Origin: Bilabrum cf. latius
Taxonomy: Eukaryota; Bigyra: Bicosoecida; Bigyra; Bicosoecida
Direction: 5' to 3'
NCBI GenBank assembly: GCA_965178125.1
Contig: OZ237737.1
Location: 1,054,001 to 1,118,000, forward strand
Length of the DNA: 64,000 bases
The notes beneath the pieces are model-generated. The model did not search any database. It saw nothing but the letters and a program-made list of their open reading frames with translations, and was not told where the DNA came from. Both the position numbers and the translations under genes were made by a program. Position 1 is the stretch's first letter; the number at the start of each line of letters is the position of its first letter. Shown in pieces: positions 1 through 9,900 of the stretch.

Positions 1-10
1 TAATTTCCAG

Positions 11-1558
11 GATGACATGAAGAACGTGGGGCAGAGGTACCAGGCAGAGCTGGATCGAGAGAAGACCCAGCTGAGCATCGAGAAGGAGGAGCTCGAGGAC
101 CTGCAGCGGGAGTTCGGCGAGAGGCTCGCGGCCATGGAGGTGGCTCACCGGTCCGAGATGCAGAAGCGCGAGGCCGTGTACCAGGGATCGATCATGGAAG
201 AGGTGAAAAAGTACCAGGAGCTCGCAAGGGAGGTGGATAGGACGGCGGATGACCAGCGGAGCAGGAGACGAAAGCAGCTGCAGTCCCACAGAGAGGAAGT
301 TGCCGCGCTCACTGATAGGTACGAGAAACAGTTGGAAGCCGCTCGCAAGAAACGAATCGGGATGGAGGAAGCGAACGCCGGCCTGCTGCGCGACTGGTCC
401 GAAACAGAGGGGCAGATGACGGGGGATCTCGACGACGAGGTGGCGGAGATCAAGAAGCAGTACGAGGCGAAGCTGGAGCAGGAGAAGCAGATGATCCTGA
501 AGAACAAGAGCAAGTCTGGTGTGCTCAAGAAGAAGTTCGAGGTGCTCCGGCAGGAGTTGGATGACCAGGAGGAGGAGATGGCGGGCCTGCACGAGACGCA
601 GGAGAGTCTCCGTCTGCAGATCCAGACGCTCACCAAGGAGGTGCAGGTCCTCTCGGACATGATCGTGCAGAAGGACTCCAAGATCGGCGACAAGGAGAAG
701 CAGATCTACGACTTGAAAAAGAAGAACCAGGAGCTGGAGAAGTTCAAGTTTGTGCTGGACTACCGCATCAAGGAGCTCAAGCGACAGATCGAGCCGCGGG
801 AGCGTGAGATCCGGGCCCTCAGGAAGCAGATCAAGGAGGTGGATGCAGAGCTCGAGGAGTACCACGCGCTCAACGCTAGGCTTGACGAGAAGATTGGCGA
901 CCACCGGAAGGAACTGGGGGAGAAGACCAAGCAGCTGAACTAGGCGCAGCAGAGGCTAGCGGAGCGGATCGCCAGCCGGGACGCGCTGCTCGCCGACTTG
1001 GAGACGATCAGCGGGATCGTGCTGGAGCACGACCAGCTGTCCAAGCGAGTGCGTGAGATGTGCGACTTGCATGTGCCGAAGGGTCTCGTGGTTCCGAAAG
1101 AGTCGGACGAGGTCAAGGGCGAGTACGAGCGGCAGTCCAAGTATCTCGAACAGTCCGTGTCGGCCCTGCGAAAGAAGATTGGCAGAGACGAGGCGGCCAA
1201 CCGCGCGGAGAGCCTCCGAATCATGCAGCACAACATGAGGCTCATTCAGGAAATATCGGCTCTGCGAGCCGAGGTGCAGAAACTCAAGGCGAGACGATAG
1301 GAGATCCGGATGGGTCGGAGCGGCAGACCGGCAGCCAGCGATGGCGCCAAGGGGGCCGCAGGTGGTGGAGCAGGCTCTGCCACCGCATCAGGCGCGACCT
1401 CGGCCGCCGCGCAGAGCGCTAGAGCGTTGGATTTGTTGTCAAAGGTGGAGTCTGCAGAGGAGGAAGAAAGGAAGCTGAGCGAAGCGGCCGAGGTGTTGGA
1501 GCAGGCCCTGCTGCTTGCCAAGCCAGTCTCGGCTGCCGGCGCTGCTGGCACGATGTAA
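11..1558 (+). CDS. CFAP57: CFAP57 (WDR65) C-terminal coiled coil, 5' end outside window
   Basis: Cilia- and flagella-associated protein 57 is an axonemal protein with N-terminal WD40 repeats and a long C-terminal coiled coil; only the coiled coil (about 515 residues) is here. The sequence before position 11 ends in ttccag, a likely splice acceptor, so earlier exons lie off the left edge. The segment KFKFVLDYRIKELKRQIEP (about 745-800) and the later YERQSKYLEQSVSALRKKI resemble CFAP57 closely. The frame runs through TAG at 941-943 and 1298-1300 and ends at TAA 1556-1558. Coiled coil continues on both sides of the first TAG, which argues for a sense codon. The last ~85 residues are Ala/Gly-rich and less certain. 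Confidence 0.85.
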
Positions 1559-1677
1559 TTGGAACTGACAAGAAAAATGCTTGCTGGTTAAAGACCGACC
1601 AGCATAAGCTGCGCGCAATCCTAGATCCCACGTGCTTCTGAGTTCAATGGTCTGACTCCACTATGGCCAGTGGCCAG

Positions 1678-3658
1678 TCACCCCACAAGCTTGCCAAACT
1701 GTGTCTGCAAATACGCCACAAACTGCTAGGCTGCCTGCGCCACGGACTGCGGTGGATGTGCTCGAATCATCCTCATGTACTCGATGCGCGCCGTTCGCAG
1801 CTGCGATGCCGTGGCTCGTCGCAGCATCCTCAAGTGGGTGACGGCACCCCGCCGGGCAGCCTTGCCTGACGGCGCCGCACCGCATGCTGCCAAGTCTATG
1901 GCAATTGTCTGCCCAGGGTCAGCCAACGCAGCTTTGGCGGCAACCTGCCTGGCTACTTCCTCCACAACCCGTTCGATAGAGGAGGCAAGGGCCCCCGAGG
2001 CTTGTCCAGCTACGGAGACAGACATGTGCGGCTTGGGCGCAGCGGAGTCCAGCAGAGCGGCAACCACAGCGTCGACGACACCTTTCGGCGGGAACTCCGC
2101 GTTTTCTTCTGTGTCTTTGTCTCTTGCTGCCGAACCATGTCCAACTCCTTCTCCAGCCCCACCGGCAACGGCCAAATCACTCGCCACTCCGCTAGTGTCC
2201 GTGGGCTTGCCCCCCTTGCCGTCGTCCTTTCCGTCCATCTGCCCGATCAGCGCCAGTCTTTCTGCAGCGTCATCGTCGTCCCCTGCCCCGATGGCTGCAT
2301 CGGAGCCAATGCTGGCCGCCCCGACACTGCCACCACCGTCATCATCCACACTGCCACCACCGTCACCGTCACCGTCACCGCCAGACGCGCTCGTCCCACG
2401 GGCCGCTGCTTCCGCCGCCAGTCTCAGCCTATCCTCTGCAGTCTCGCCCTCCGCGAGTGCTGAAGCCTCGGCTACCCTATCTGCTTTGGCCACCATGGCC
2501 TCTTGTTTCCTGCGGAGCAACGCCTTGGATGGCTTGAACAACGAGCCGCCGATCTTGCGAGCACCTGCCCCGCCACCGAGCCTGCCGGATCCGGTGCTGG
2601 CCCGACCTGTCGCCCCGGCAGCCACGCTGCCTGTAGAGGCACCCCCTGCAGCCGCAAGCCTCGGGGGTGCTGCGCTGACTGCCCCCTCTTGGGCTCGCAT
2701 TGATCCGCTGCCTGCGTCCACGGCGGACAGGGCGCTGACGAACTCGCTGGCCGACCTGGATTGCATGAACGACAGCTTCCCGCCGCCATCGCCGCCATCC
2801 TCGTCCTCGTCATCTTCGAGGCCAGTTCCGCCAGCTGCCATTCCAAGGGAGTGCCCGACTTGCCGCTCGTGGCCGGCGGGTCCATGCCCGTCATTCAGGC
2901 CACCCAGCACGCCCAGCCCCTGCCGCAGCGTGAACAGGGGCCGAGCCCATCGGTTCGATTCGTCTGGAACTTCAAAGCGCCTCCAAAGCTCTGTCATGCT
3001 GCGAAAACGAGTGTTACATACCAAAACATTCGAGTAGCACACACGGGTGCCATGCAGTCCCCAGCGGTAGAGAGCTGACGACCACGGATCTCACTCGTGC
3101 GGTTTGTATCCACCAGTACGTGCGGCATTCCACGCAATTGCAGCTCGACGCGGGGCAGTCACGTAAATCTGCGATACTTCATGAACGAATCTTTGTATGG
3201 AGACCTATTACTAGTCGGCATGATGCTCGGGTCCGTGGTGGGGCGTTCTCGCTCATTGGCTCACCACCGCTGACGTTGTCGCGTGCTCCTTGGCAGAGCA
3301 GTATAGCTAGTATCGGAACCCCTTTATGTAATTGATGGAATCAACTATAACTACAACGTCTTTCGACATGAGTCTAACCGCGGCGCTCTGCAGTCTACCT
3401 CTGGCTTCCTTTTCTCTTGTTGTTGCTGCGATACGAGAAACAGCCAAGCGCTAAATCTTGGTCCCCAATACCCATCCGTGCTATGATACACGCATGAGAC
3501 GATGTCTCACATGCATACGTTGTTGATCGATCAATTCCAAGCGTTTCCTCATTCAGGAGCTCGACTGTTGCCCCGCGAGAACGTAACGCAGCGGCGACTG
3601 TCTCAGCCACTTTCGTCTTGCCAGTGCACGGGTGACCACAAACAATAAGCAGTGGCAT
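1678..3658 (-). CDS. KTI12: KTI12 (Elongator-associated P-loop protein), four exons
   Basis: KTI12 is a P-loop ATPase that works with the Elongator complex in tRNA wobble-uridine modification. Exons on the minus strand: 3658-3511, 3425-3265, 3168-3095, 2998-1678; introns of 85, 96 and 96 nt are all GTGAG...CAG. The spliced frame gives about 567 residues. Visible motifs: P-loop GHPCTGKT near residue 8; VDSINYIKGFRY near 78-88, followed by TAG (3307-3309) and LYC; RRFEVPDESNRW at the start of exon 4. The family has Q or E where TAG falls. A second TAG (1726-1728) lies in the C-terminal helix, with TGA at 1678-1680. The family is usually about 300 residues; the excess is an Asp/Gly/Ser/Ala-rich insert in exon 4. 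Confidence 0.88.
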
Positions 3659-3835
3659 GCTGTGGTTTTTTGTGCTCCTGGCGCTCGTTTTGGGACCTTT
3701 GCAGTGGACCTTGCGCATGTGACGAGCTAGTCATCTAATACCAACAATTGCAGTCCATAAAGGCAGTTTTCCTGAGTAATTATTCTACACTGGTTACTTT
3801 AAGTGTATTTCTTTGCGTTAGTTGACCGTAGCGCT

Positions 3836-4167
3836 ATGGATAAGCTGAGAAAGTGCTTTGCGGGGATCGTGACGTACGCCGATTTCAAAGACTGCAGAGT
3901 GTTCAAGCCAAAGCTGGAGTGCACCCAGGCTATGAAAGAATATGTCAGGTGAGGGATCCTGCGTGGAAGAATCTCTGCAACCGGCTTCGTGTAATCATCG
4001 TATTCTGCCGGCACATGCTAATTGTGTATCACTGCAGCTGCATGCAACGAAACCAAGGAAGAAAACCTGACCGCTACGAGCCAGAGTATTGCGAAGAAGA
4101 GAGACAGCTTTACAAGCTTTGCCGGGACGAAGTTAAGGGAGTGGTTGACGATGACAGCGATGAGTGA
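3836..4167 (+). CDS. Twin CX9C (CHCH) mitochondrial protein, two exons
   Basis: Exons 3836-3948 and 4038-4167, intron 89 nt (GTGAGG...CTGCAG), about 80 residues, TGA stop. The spliced protein has two perfect CX9C motifs: C-TQAMKEYVS-C, formed across the splice, and C-EEERQLYKL-C, separated by 16 residues. This is the signature of CHCH proteins imported into the mitochondrial intermembrane space by the MIA40 disulfide relay; many help assemble respiratory complexes. An extra cysteine pair near residues 7 and 20 precedes the domain, and the C-terminus is acidic. I cannot say which family member it is. The gene is divergent from KTI12, with only 177 bp between the starts, so a shared promoter is likely. 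Confidence 0.75.
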
Positions 4168-4881
4168 TTCATCACTGACTGGTGCCAGCCGATGGTTGTA
4201 CTATCGATGGACAAGGCAGGGAAGCTGCCTGTCACCCGCCTCACGACACAAAGTAGTAGTATATATTTGTAGTGATGTACTGCCCTGGGGTGCAAGCCGG
4301 TGCGATGGGCCGCCGTCGATGCGATGCCTGCAAGGGCCTCATGGCGGTGCCGTGGACATGCTGATTGCGTGCCTGGCTTTTCCCGTAGCAATGTACCCCC
4401 AGGTACCGGGTGCATCTCTGAGGCAACATCCTGGTGCAACGAAACGTGGCGTCTGTATGATTCACGAGGCAGTCGAAGGGGCAGTGAGCTAGCAAGTCGC
4501 GCAACGCAACGCGGGGGCTCAGCAGAGGCTCCAGCCACGCCTCCGCGGGTCTGCAGGCCACCGACCTCAGCAGTCTCTCCTGGAAGATGCGAACCTTCCC
4601 ATGGGCGCCGGGCTTCTTGCCGCTGTCCACGCTCCCGGCGGGAGAGGGTGAGGGGGCATTGCTCGCCACCGTCTTGAGGTCCAGTGCTAGCACAAAGCTT
4701 GCAATCTCAATCTCATCAGGACATCAGCTTGCGGCAGAAGGTATCAGTGCTTTTACTCAGGCATGCTGGGCTCGCGTGCGTGAGCGCCAGCAACCGAGGA
4801 ACTTCCCAGAGCTTTCTTGGAATGTTCGGCGGTGGATCATTTTTGCACATTGTTGTTGCAACACTTGGGAGTGTTTCCGAC
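4168..4881. other. Unassigned stretch between small genes
   Basis: No recognisable gene. A GC-rich minus-strand frame (about 4241-4693) is open and its first half has coding-like composition, but it lacks a clear ATG and matches no family I know. The plus-strand frame leading into the next gene is also open from about 4684. Either could hold an exon; I see no splice pair that decides it. Confidence 0.3.
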
Positions 4882-5346
4882 ATGGTAATCCGTAGTACTA
4901 GAGAATGGGTAGCGCTACTGTATGCGTTCATGTGCGGATGCGTGATCGTTTTCCAAGTGTGCTTGATTGCCGGGGCCCCATGGGGTCGAATCACCCAAGG
5001 CGGGCAGATTTCAGGCGCTCTGCCGACATCGGGCAGAATCGCTGCAGGAGTATCAATATTAATTTTACTATTTTTTGCGTATTCAGTCCTCAGCCGAGCG
5101 AAGCTCGTGGCTGCCTGGCCAAGCTGGACTGCAGTGGCAACATTGATTGTGTAGAGCATTTCGATGTTCTTGAACTGGATCACCCCTTCAGAGCCGGAGA
5201 GGATGCTTTGGGGACCAATAACTACGATCATGTTTGCGCTGGTGTGTGCCAGTATTTTCGCGTGGCGGCAGGATGAAAGCACTGGCAGCCGACCGAGTGC
5301 TGGAACCCCGCCCAGCAGAAAAGGACAGAAGAGCACCGCATCGTGA
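4882..5346 (+). CDS. Four-helix integral membrane protein
   Basis: About 154 residues with four hydrophobic segments (about 10-32, 50-70, 78-98, 112-128). It carries the pattern GAPWG...GGQ...LP...R and later PSEPERMLWGP, which I recall from small uncharacterised membrane proteins found mostly in bacteria; the function is unknown. The frame crosses TAG at 5152-5154, between helices three and four, and ends at TGA 5344-5346. Without reading TAG the last helix and tail would be lost. The ATG at 4882 is the nearest before the first helix, but the frame is open further upstream and an upstream exon is possible. Confidence 0.6.
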
Positions 5347-5629
5347 TTGCGTTAAACGGCAGTTGAACTCGTCTGATACATAGGTATGTACACTACGGGT
5401 GGAGCGTTACACCAAAAGCTGTGCAACCAACCATTGTGTCGCAGGCATCAGCAGCCAAGCTCGAGTGAGACAATTTGTCGTTAGTGTCGCCCTTCCGTCG
5501 AGAACAACGCTCCTTGCACTGCCATTGGTTGAACTCAATTTGCTGCAGCATTCTTCAATCAATCCCAACCAGCGCTGTGCTAGACAACGCGATTAGCAAC
5601 ACCAATGCTCGCCGCACAACTAGCAGGGA

Positions 5630-6361
5630 TCACTGGCGCGCGCCAGCCTTTGCGATGCGCTTCGTCAAGTTGCCTCCCTGCCTACCAGACAGCTGCGTGA
5701 TATCCATGTCATCATCGTCGTCGTCATCGGGGGAGGAACTCCCTCCGCCAGAGACGGGCGCTGCCTTGCTGGCCTCACCACCCTTCTTGCCCCCCTTCTT
5801 TGCTTTCTTCTTCCCCTTCTTGCTGGCCTCTGCCAGTGCCGCCTCCCTCTTCTCAGACTTCTTCTTCTTGTTCTTTTTCTTCTGCTGCTGGGCGCGCTCT
5901 CGCTGGCGTTCCTGCGACACGTTGGACAGTCATGGCCAAAAAGTCAGACGAGTGCAGATCAGGCCTTTGGCAGGGATGGGCAGGAGCACAGGAACGGAAC
6001 GGGGATACTTTACACAGAATATGAAATCGGTCACTTGTCTCACCAGTTCTCTTTCGTGATCCAGCAGGGCCGCAACTTCCTGCAGTTGCTTCTCCCTTTC
6101 AACCTTCTCTTCTTTAGACTCCTCTACAACATCAGGCCCCTTCTCTTTCTTTGTGATGACTTTCTAGAAGTACTGATAAACCACTACGCCAGCTCCGATT
6201 ACGACGACCGTGCTAAGGTACCATGGCAGCAAATTGACAACAATGGCTAGGGAAATCACCAGTGCCAAAGGCGCGATGAAGTGAATGTTTTCCTTCGCGA
6301 TCTTCTAGACTGTAGCCCATCCCTTTGAGGGTTTGCTATCATGCGAGTCACTGGAAGCCAT
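5630..6361 (-). CDS. Two-helix membrane protein with Lys-rich tail, two exons
   Basis: Exons 6361-6044 and 5911-5630, intron GTGAGA...CGCAG (132 nt), about 199 residues, TGA stop. After a short polar N-terminus come two hydrophobic segments separated by a Pro-Trp turn (about residues 26-46 and 48-66), then a charged coiled coil that runs across the splice site into a block of Lys repeats and an Asp run. Two in-frame TAGs, one before the first helix and one right after the second (YF-TAG-KVITKK), are needed to join the parts. The layout suggests an ER-type membrane protein with a cytosolic basic tail, but I do not recognise the family. Confidence 0.6.
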
Positions 6362-6904
6362 CGCGATTTGCGTATTCTGGTTGCCGCACAAGCTGCGCGG
6401 TGTTCGGCTTGCATCCACACACACGTTACTTTGAACATTATACCGGAAAGACTGGCTTAGGAACGGCATCTTGTTTCGAGTTTCCTCGGTTTTCCCGTTG
6501 GTATCTCGAGCAACTAGCGCCAACACTTGTTGGCTTTTACCATAGTTGTGCTTCGGACCTTGCGGTGAGAATGAAATATTCGGTGATACTACATGCAGGG
6601 GGACAGTTCTGGTGCCAAGATCGCAACCGCAAGTGTGCAGCCCTACTCAGCCGTTTCTTGGATTTTGCATTGGTGCCTGGCGCTGGTTTTGCCTTTATCC
6701 TAGTGTTACTCGTTTGTTCTGCTGTCAACTGCGTGTTTGTGCCGCTAGTTGTGTCCCCAATCATGTGCCTTCACCAGTTGTGTTGTCGATCCCTCCTTTT
6801 TCTCGGTTGTTTGCCCGCAGCCCGAAGTACACACGGCTTTTAACTTGGCCAAGAAGCAGGTTAGGCGCAGCTAGGCGCAGCAACTGGCCTTGATACGTTT
6901 CGAC
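6362..6904. promoter_or_regulatory. Intergenic region between divergent genes
   Basis: About 540 bp between the start of the two-helix membrane protein (-) and the giant HECT ligase (+). It has lower GC than the flanking exons and no convincing frame. By position it should hold the promoters of both genes; I see no motif I can name. Confidence 0.35.
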
Positions 6905-9900
6905 ATGTCGAAACCAGCCGAAGAGAAGGAACTGCCGAAGGGCGCCACGGAGTACCTGGGTCTGGAGCACGAGAAGCGCGATTTCACGACCGTGGCTTCC
7001 TAGTCACTCGCATCATCAGATGCTGTCGTTGATTCGCTTGTCGCACCTGGGGCGGAGCGCAACCTGCTGGAGGGCGCCGAGCACGTGTTCAGCAGCGCAA
7101 GCAAGTCTCACTTGAAGCAGCGCACCAAGGACCTCGAGCTCCTCCTCTCCGCCGGCGTGCGCGAAGGAAAAGGCAGCAGTGGATAGAACACCATGCGCCG
7201 ATTCGTGGAGAAGCTGGCGTCCTCCCTGGGAGAGGCCTCCGACTTCGACCGGTGGTTCGCCCGCCGGCTCGTCCTCAGCGAGATGGTAGCCTCGCGCGTG
7301 GACGCAGAGAGGAAGGCGGCCCGCCGGCCCCATCTGCCCGTCCGCATGGTCGGTGAGGTGGGAGGCCCGACGCACCAATCGCACGAGCTGGTGCTGCAGA
7401 CCCTCGCGTCGCTGGTTAGGGCAGCCCCCGTGGACGACCCGTCCATGGTGGGGGAGCCTCTCGAGGAGCTCCAGGAGTTCGCCGAGGAATTCAAGCCGCA
7501 GGAGCTCTTCAAGGACTGGTCCCCCGCCAGGCTTCCACCGGAGCAGCAGCTGGATACGGAGGGCGCCCGCTGCCAGGCCACGAGGGGTGCCGATACGGCG
7601 GGTGACTGCCTCGCCATGGTCGACGGGACTGTGGGGCTGCCCAGGGACTCGGAGTCGGACCGGGACAACAACGGGTGGTCCACCGGCAAGCTGACCACAA
7701 TGCCCACGGAGGGCGCCACGTGGACCGTCTGGCTGCGCGACTCGTCCACCATCGCCTCCCTGGAGCTGGATTTCTCGGACCCGCCCCAGAGCGTGGACGT
7801 GCAGGTGTACATGGCGCCGGCCCGCGTGTTCAAGTCCAGGAAGGGGATCTCATCGGAGGACGACGAGATCATCGACGACTAGGACTGGCGCAGCGTCGCC
7901 AGCAAGAAGCTGCCCACCGCCGTGCTTGAGGCGGACGGCATTCGGGTGAAGGGGTGGGCCGTGAAGCTACCCATGGGCTGCGTGACGGCATCCGGCGTGC
8001 GCGTGACCTGCCATGGGTTCCACCGCTCCAACAAGCAGGGCAAGGTCGGCCTACGGAGGGTTTTCCTGCGTGAGCCGGAGGGCAAGGCCCACTTCCGCTC
8101 CACCCCCAGGGTGATTGGCGACCTGCAGACGTGGCTGCACCGGGCGAGCCAGATCCCCGACCTCGAGGAGAGCTCCCTGCGGACCTCGCTTGGCCTGGCG
8201 GTGGCCTCTGCCTCGCAGGCTTCCATGCTGCGGTTCTGCTCGGCGCTCCTCGGGCTCGAAAGCTCACCCTCTTCCTCTTCCTCCGGCTCCGGCGGCTCAT
8301 CCGGGGCCGCGTCTGGAGCAGGAGGTGACGCTGGTGCCAGCGTCGGGGGGGCCAAGCCACAGTGGATGAGGCTGATGAGCCCCAACATGCTCACTGCCGT
8401 TGACGCGGCATCGCGTGCGGTGCGGCAGGCGCGAGCTGCGGCCAAGGACCGGCTGCAGACGCTGGCAGAGGCTGACGACAGCGGCGAGGTGCTGTCTCTG
8501 GACGGCTGGATGCGCAACGCCGCCTTCGATCCCACGCTGGGGGGCAGCCAGCCGGCTGGATGGACCCTAGAGAGCGACACGAAGATCCGGTCCGTGAGCG
8601 GGAGCACGTAGATCTGCCCCGTCCGCCTCGGCAGCGGGCAGGAGAGCATGTCGAGCGGACAGTGGCGGTGGAGCATGAAGCTGGTGGAGGATGACCATTT
8701 CAACGAGTGCACCGCCTTTGGGATCGTGCGCTTCCCCGTGCGGACCAACAGCTACTCGACGCAGGGCGAAACCTGGTCTGTGCGAAGCTACAACGGGCAG
8801 TGCTACGGTTCGGACATGGCGCAGCGAAACGCCAAGCCGATCCGCAAGGGCACCACGACGATCTTTGAGCTGGACCTGGACGCCGGCACGCTGAGCATGC
8901 AGGCGGAGGGGCAGCCGATGGAGGTGATCTACAACAATCTGCAGGGAGGGGCCTACCTTCCCTTCGCGGGATCGTACACGCCTAACAGGGTGATCGAGCT
9001 GGAAAGGGTGGAGCGCATCCTGTCCCCAGCTGAGATCAGGGCGGCCGAGGCCGCCCTCGCGGCCGCCGAGGCGGCGGCCAACGGCGTGGGCGGGGAAGAT
9101 GACGACGGACTCGACGACGATGAGGCCCCGCCTCAGCCCGGCTCGCCTCCCGAGGCACCTTAGCCTCTGGACGCGCAGGACCAGGAGGCATCTGTGGAGG
9201 CACAGTTCGGAGCTGCCCTACGCGCCCTCACTGAGGGCGACATGCGCGTTCACTGGTATCTCGCTGGTGCCGCCCTCCGTATGTCTGACGGCGACCTGGA
9301 CAAAGCCAAGGAGCTCCTCGAGTCCGGTGAGGCCGGCGGTTCCGCCGAGCTGACGGAGCACAAGGAGCGCGTGAAGGAGTCGGAGGAAGCCGAAGCAAAG
9401 TACAGCAAAGAGAGGGAGGAGTGGGAGTCAAAGCGGGAGATTTACGAGGCCTACCAGCGGCTGCTGCAAGCCAAGGCTGCCAAGGCAGCCCAGGGGAAGG
9501 GCTCCGCCACAAGCGCCCGTACCGCCCTTCGCGAGGTGCTCCGCATCGTATCCAGGCTGGATTCGATCGCGGCAGTCTTCTGCCCCTACGACCCCGACGC
9601 CCAAGAGGCCATCACTGGTCGCAAGGCCGGACAGCGAGCTGCCGGAGAGGCGTCTGCTTCCACTGCAGGAGGCAAGGAGGCATCGCCTGAAGGCGCCGAG
9701 GACGGCGAGGACGCTGCAGCAGGCGCAGCTGCCAGCGGCGCGGGCAGCAGCAGCAACTCAAAGAAGGGCAGCAGCAAGAAGGGCAAGTCCTCTGAAGAAT
9801 CGGCTGTGGTCACTGCCAAGCGGCCCAAGAATGCCATGTCTCCCGAGGAGGCCATGGACCTGGAGGAGCCCTTCGGCATCATGGCCAGGGGCGAGACCTT

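Noticed and set aside
1775-3037. Long plus-strand open frame opposite KTI12.
   Set aside because: It is the antisense shadow of the GC-rich KTI12 exon 4; the sense frame has family motifs and matching splice sites.
3307-3309. TAG read as leucine, as reported for some other protists.
   Set aside because: KTI12 has Q or E at this site, the integrase LxSDNG site is usually Q, and the papain-like NCxF site is Q. Leucine would be unusual at all three.
5800-5900. Ser/Phe-rich plus-strand frame opposite the Lys-rich exon.
   Set aside because: It is the complement of the AAG/AAA runs of the minus-strand membrane protein.
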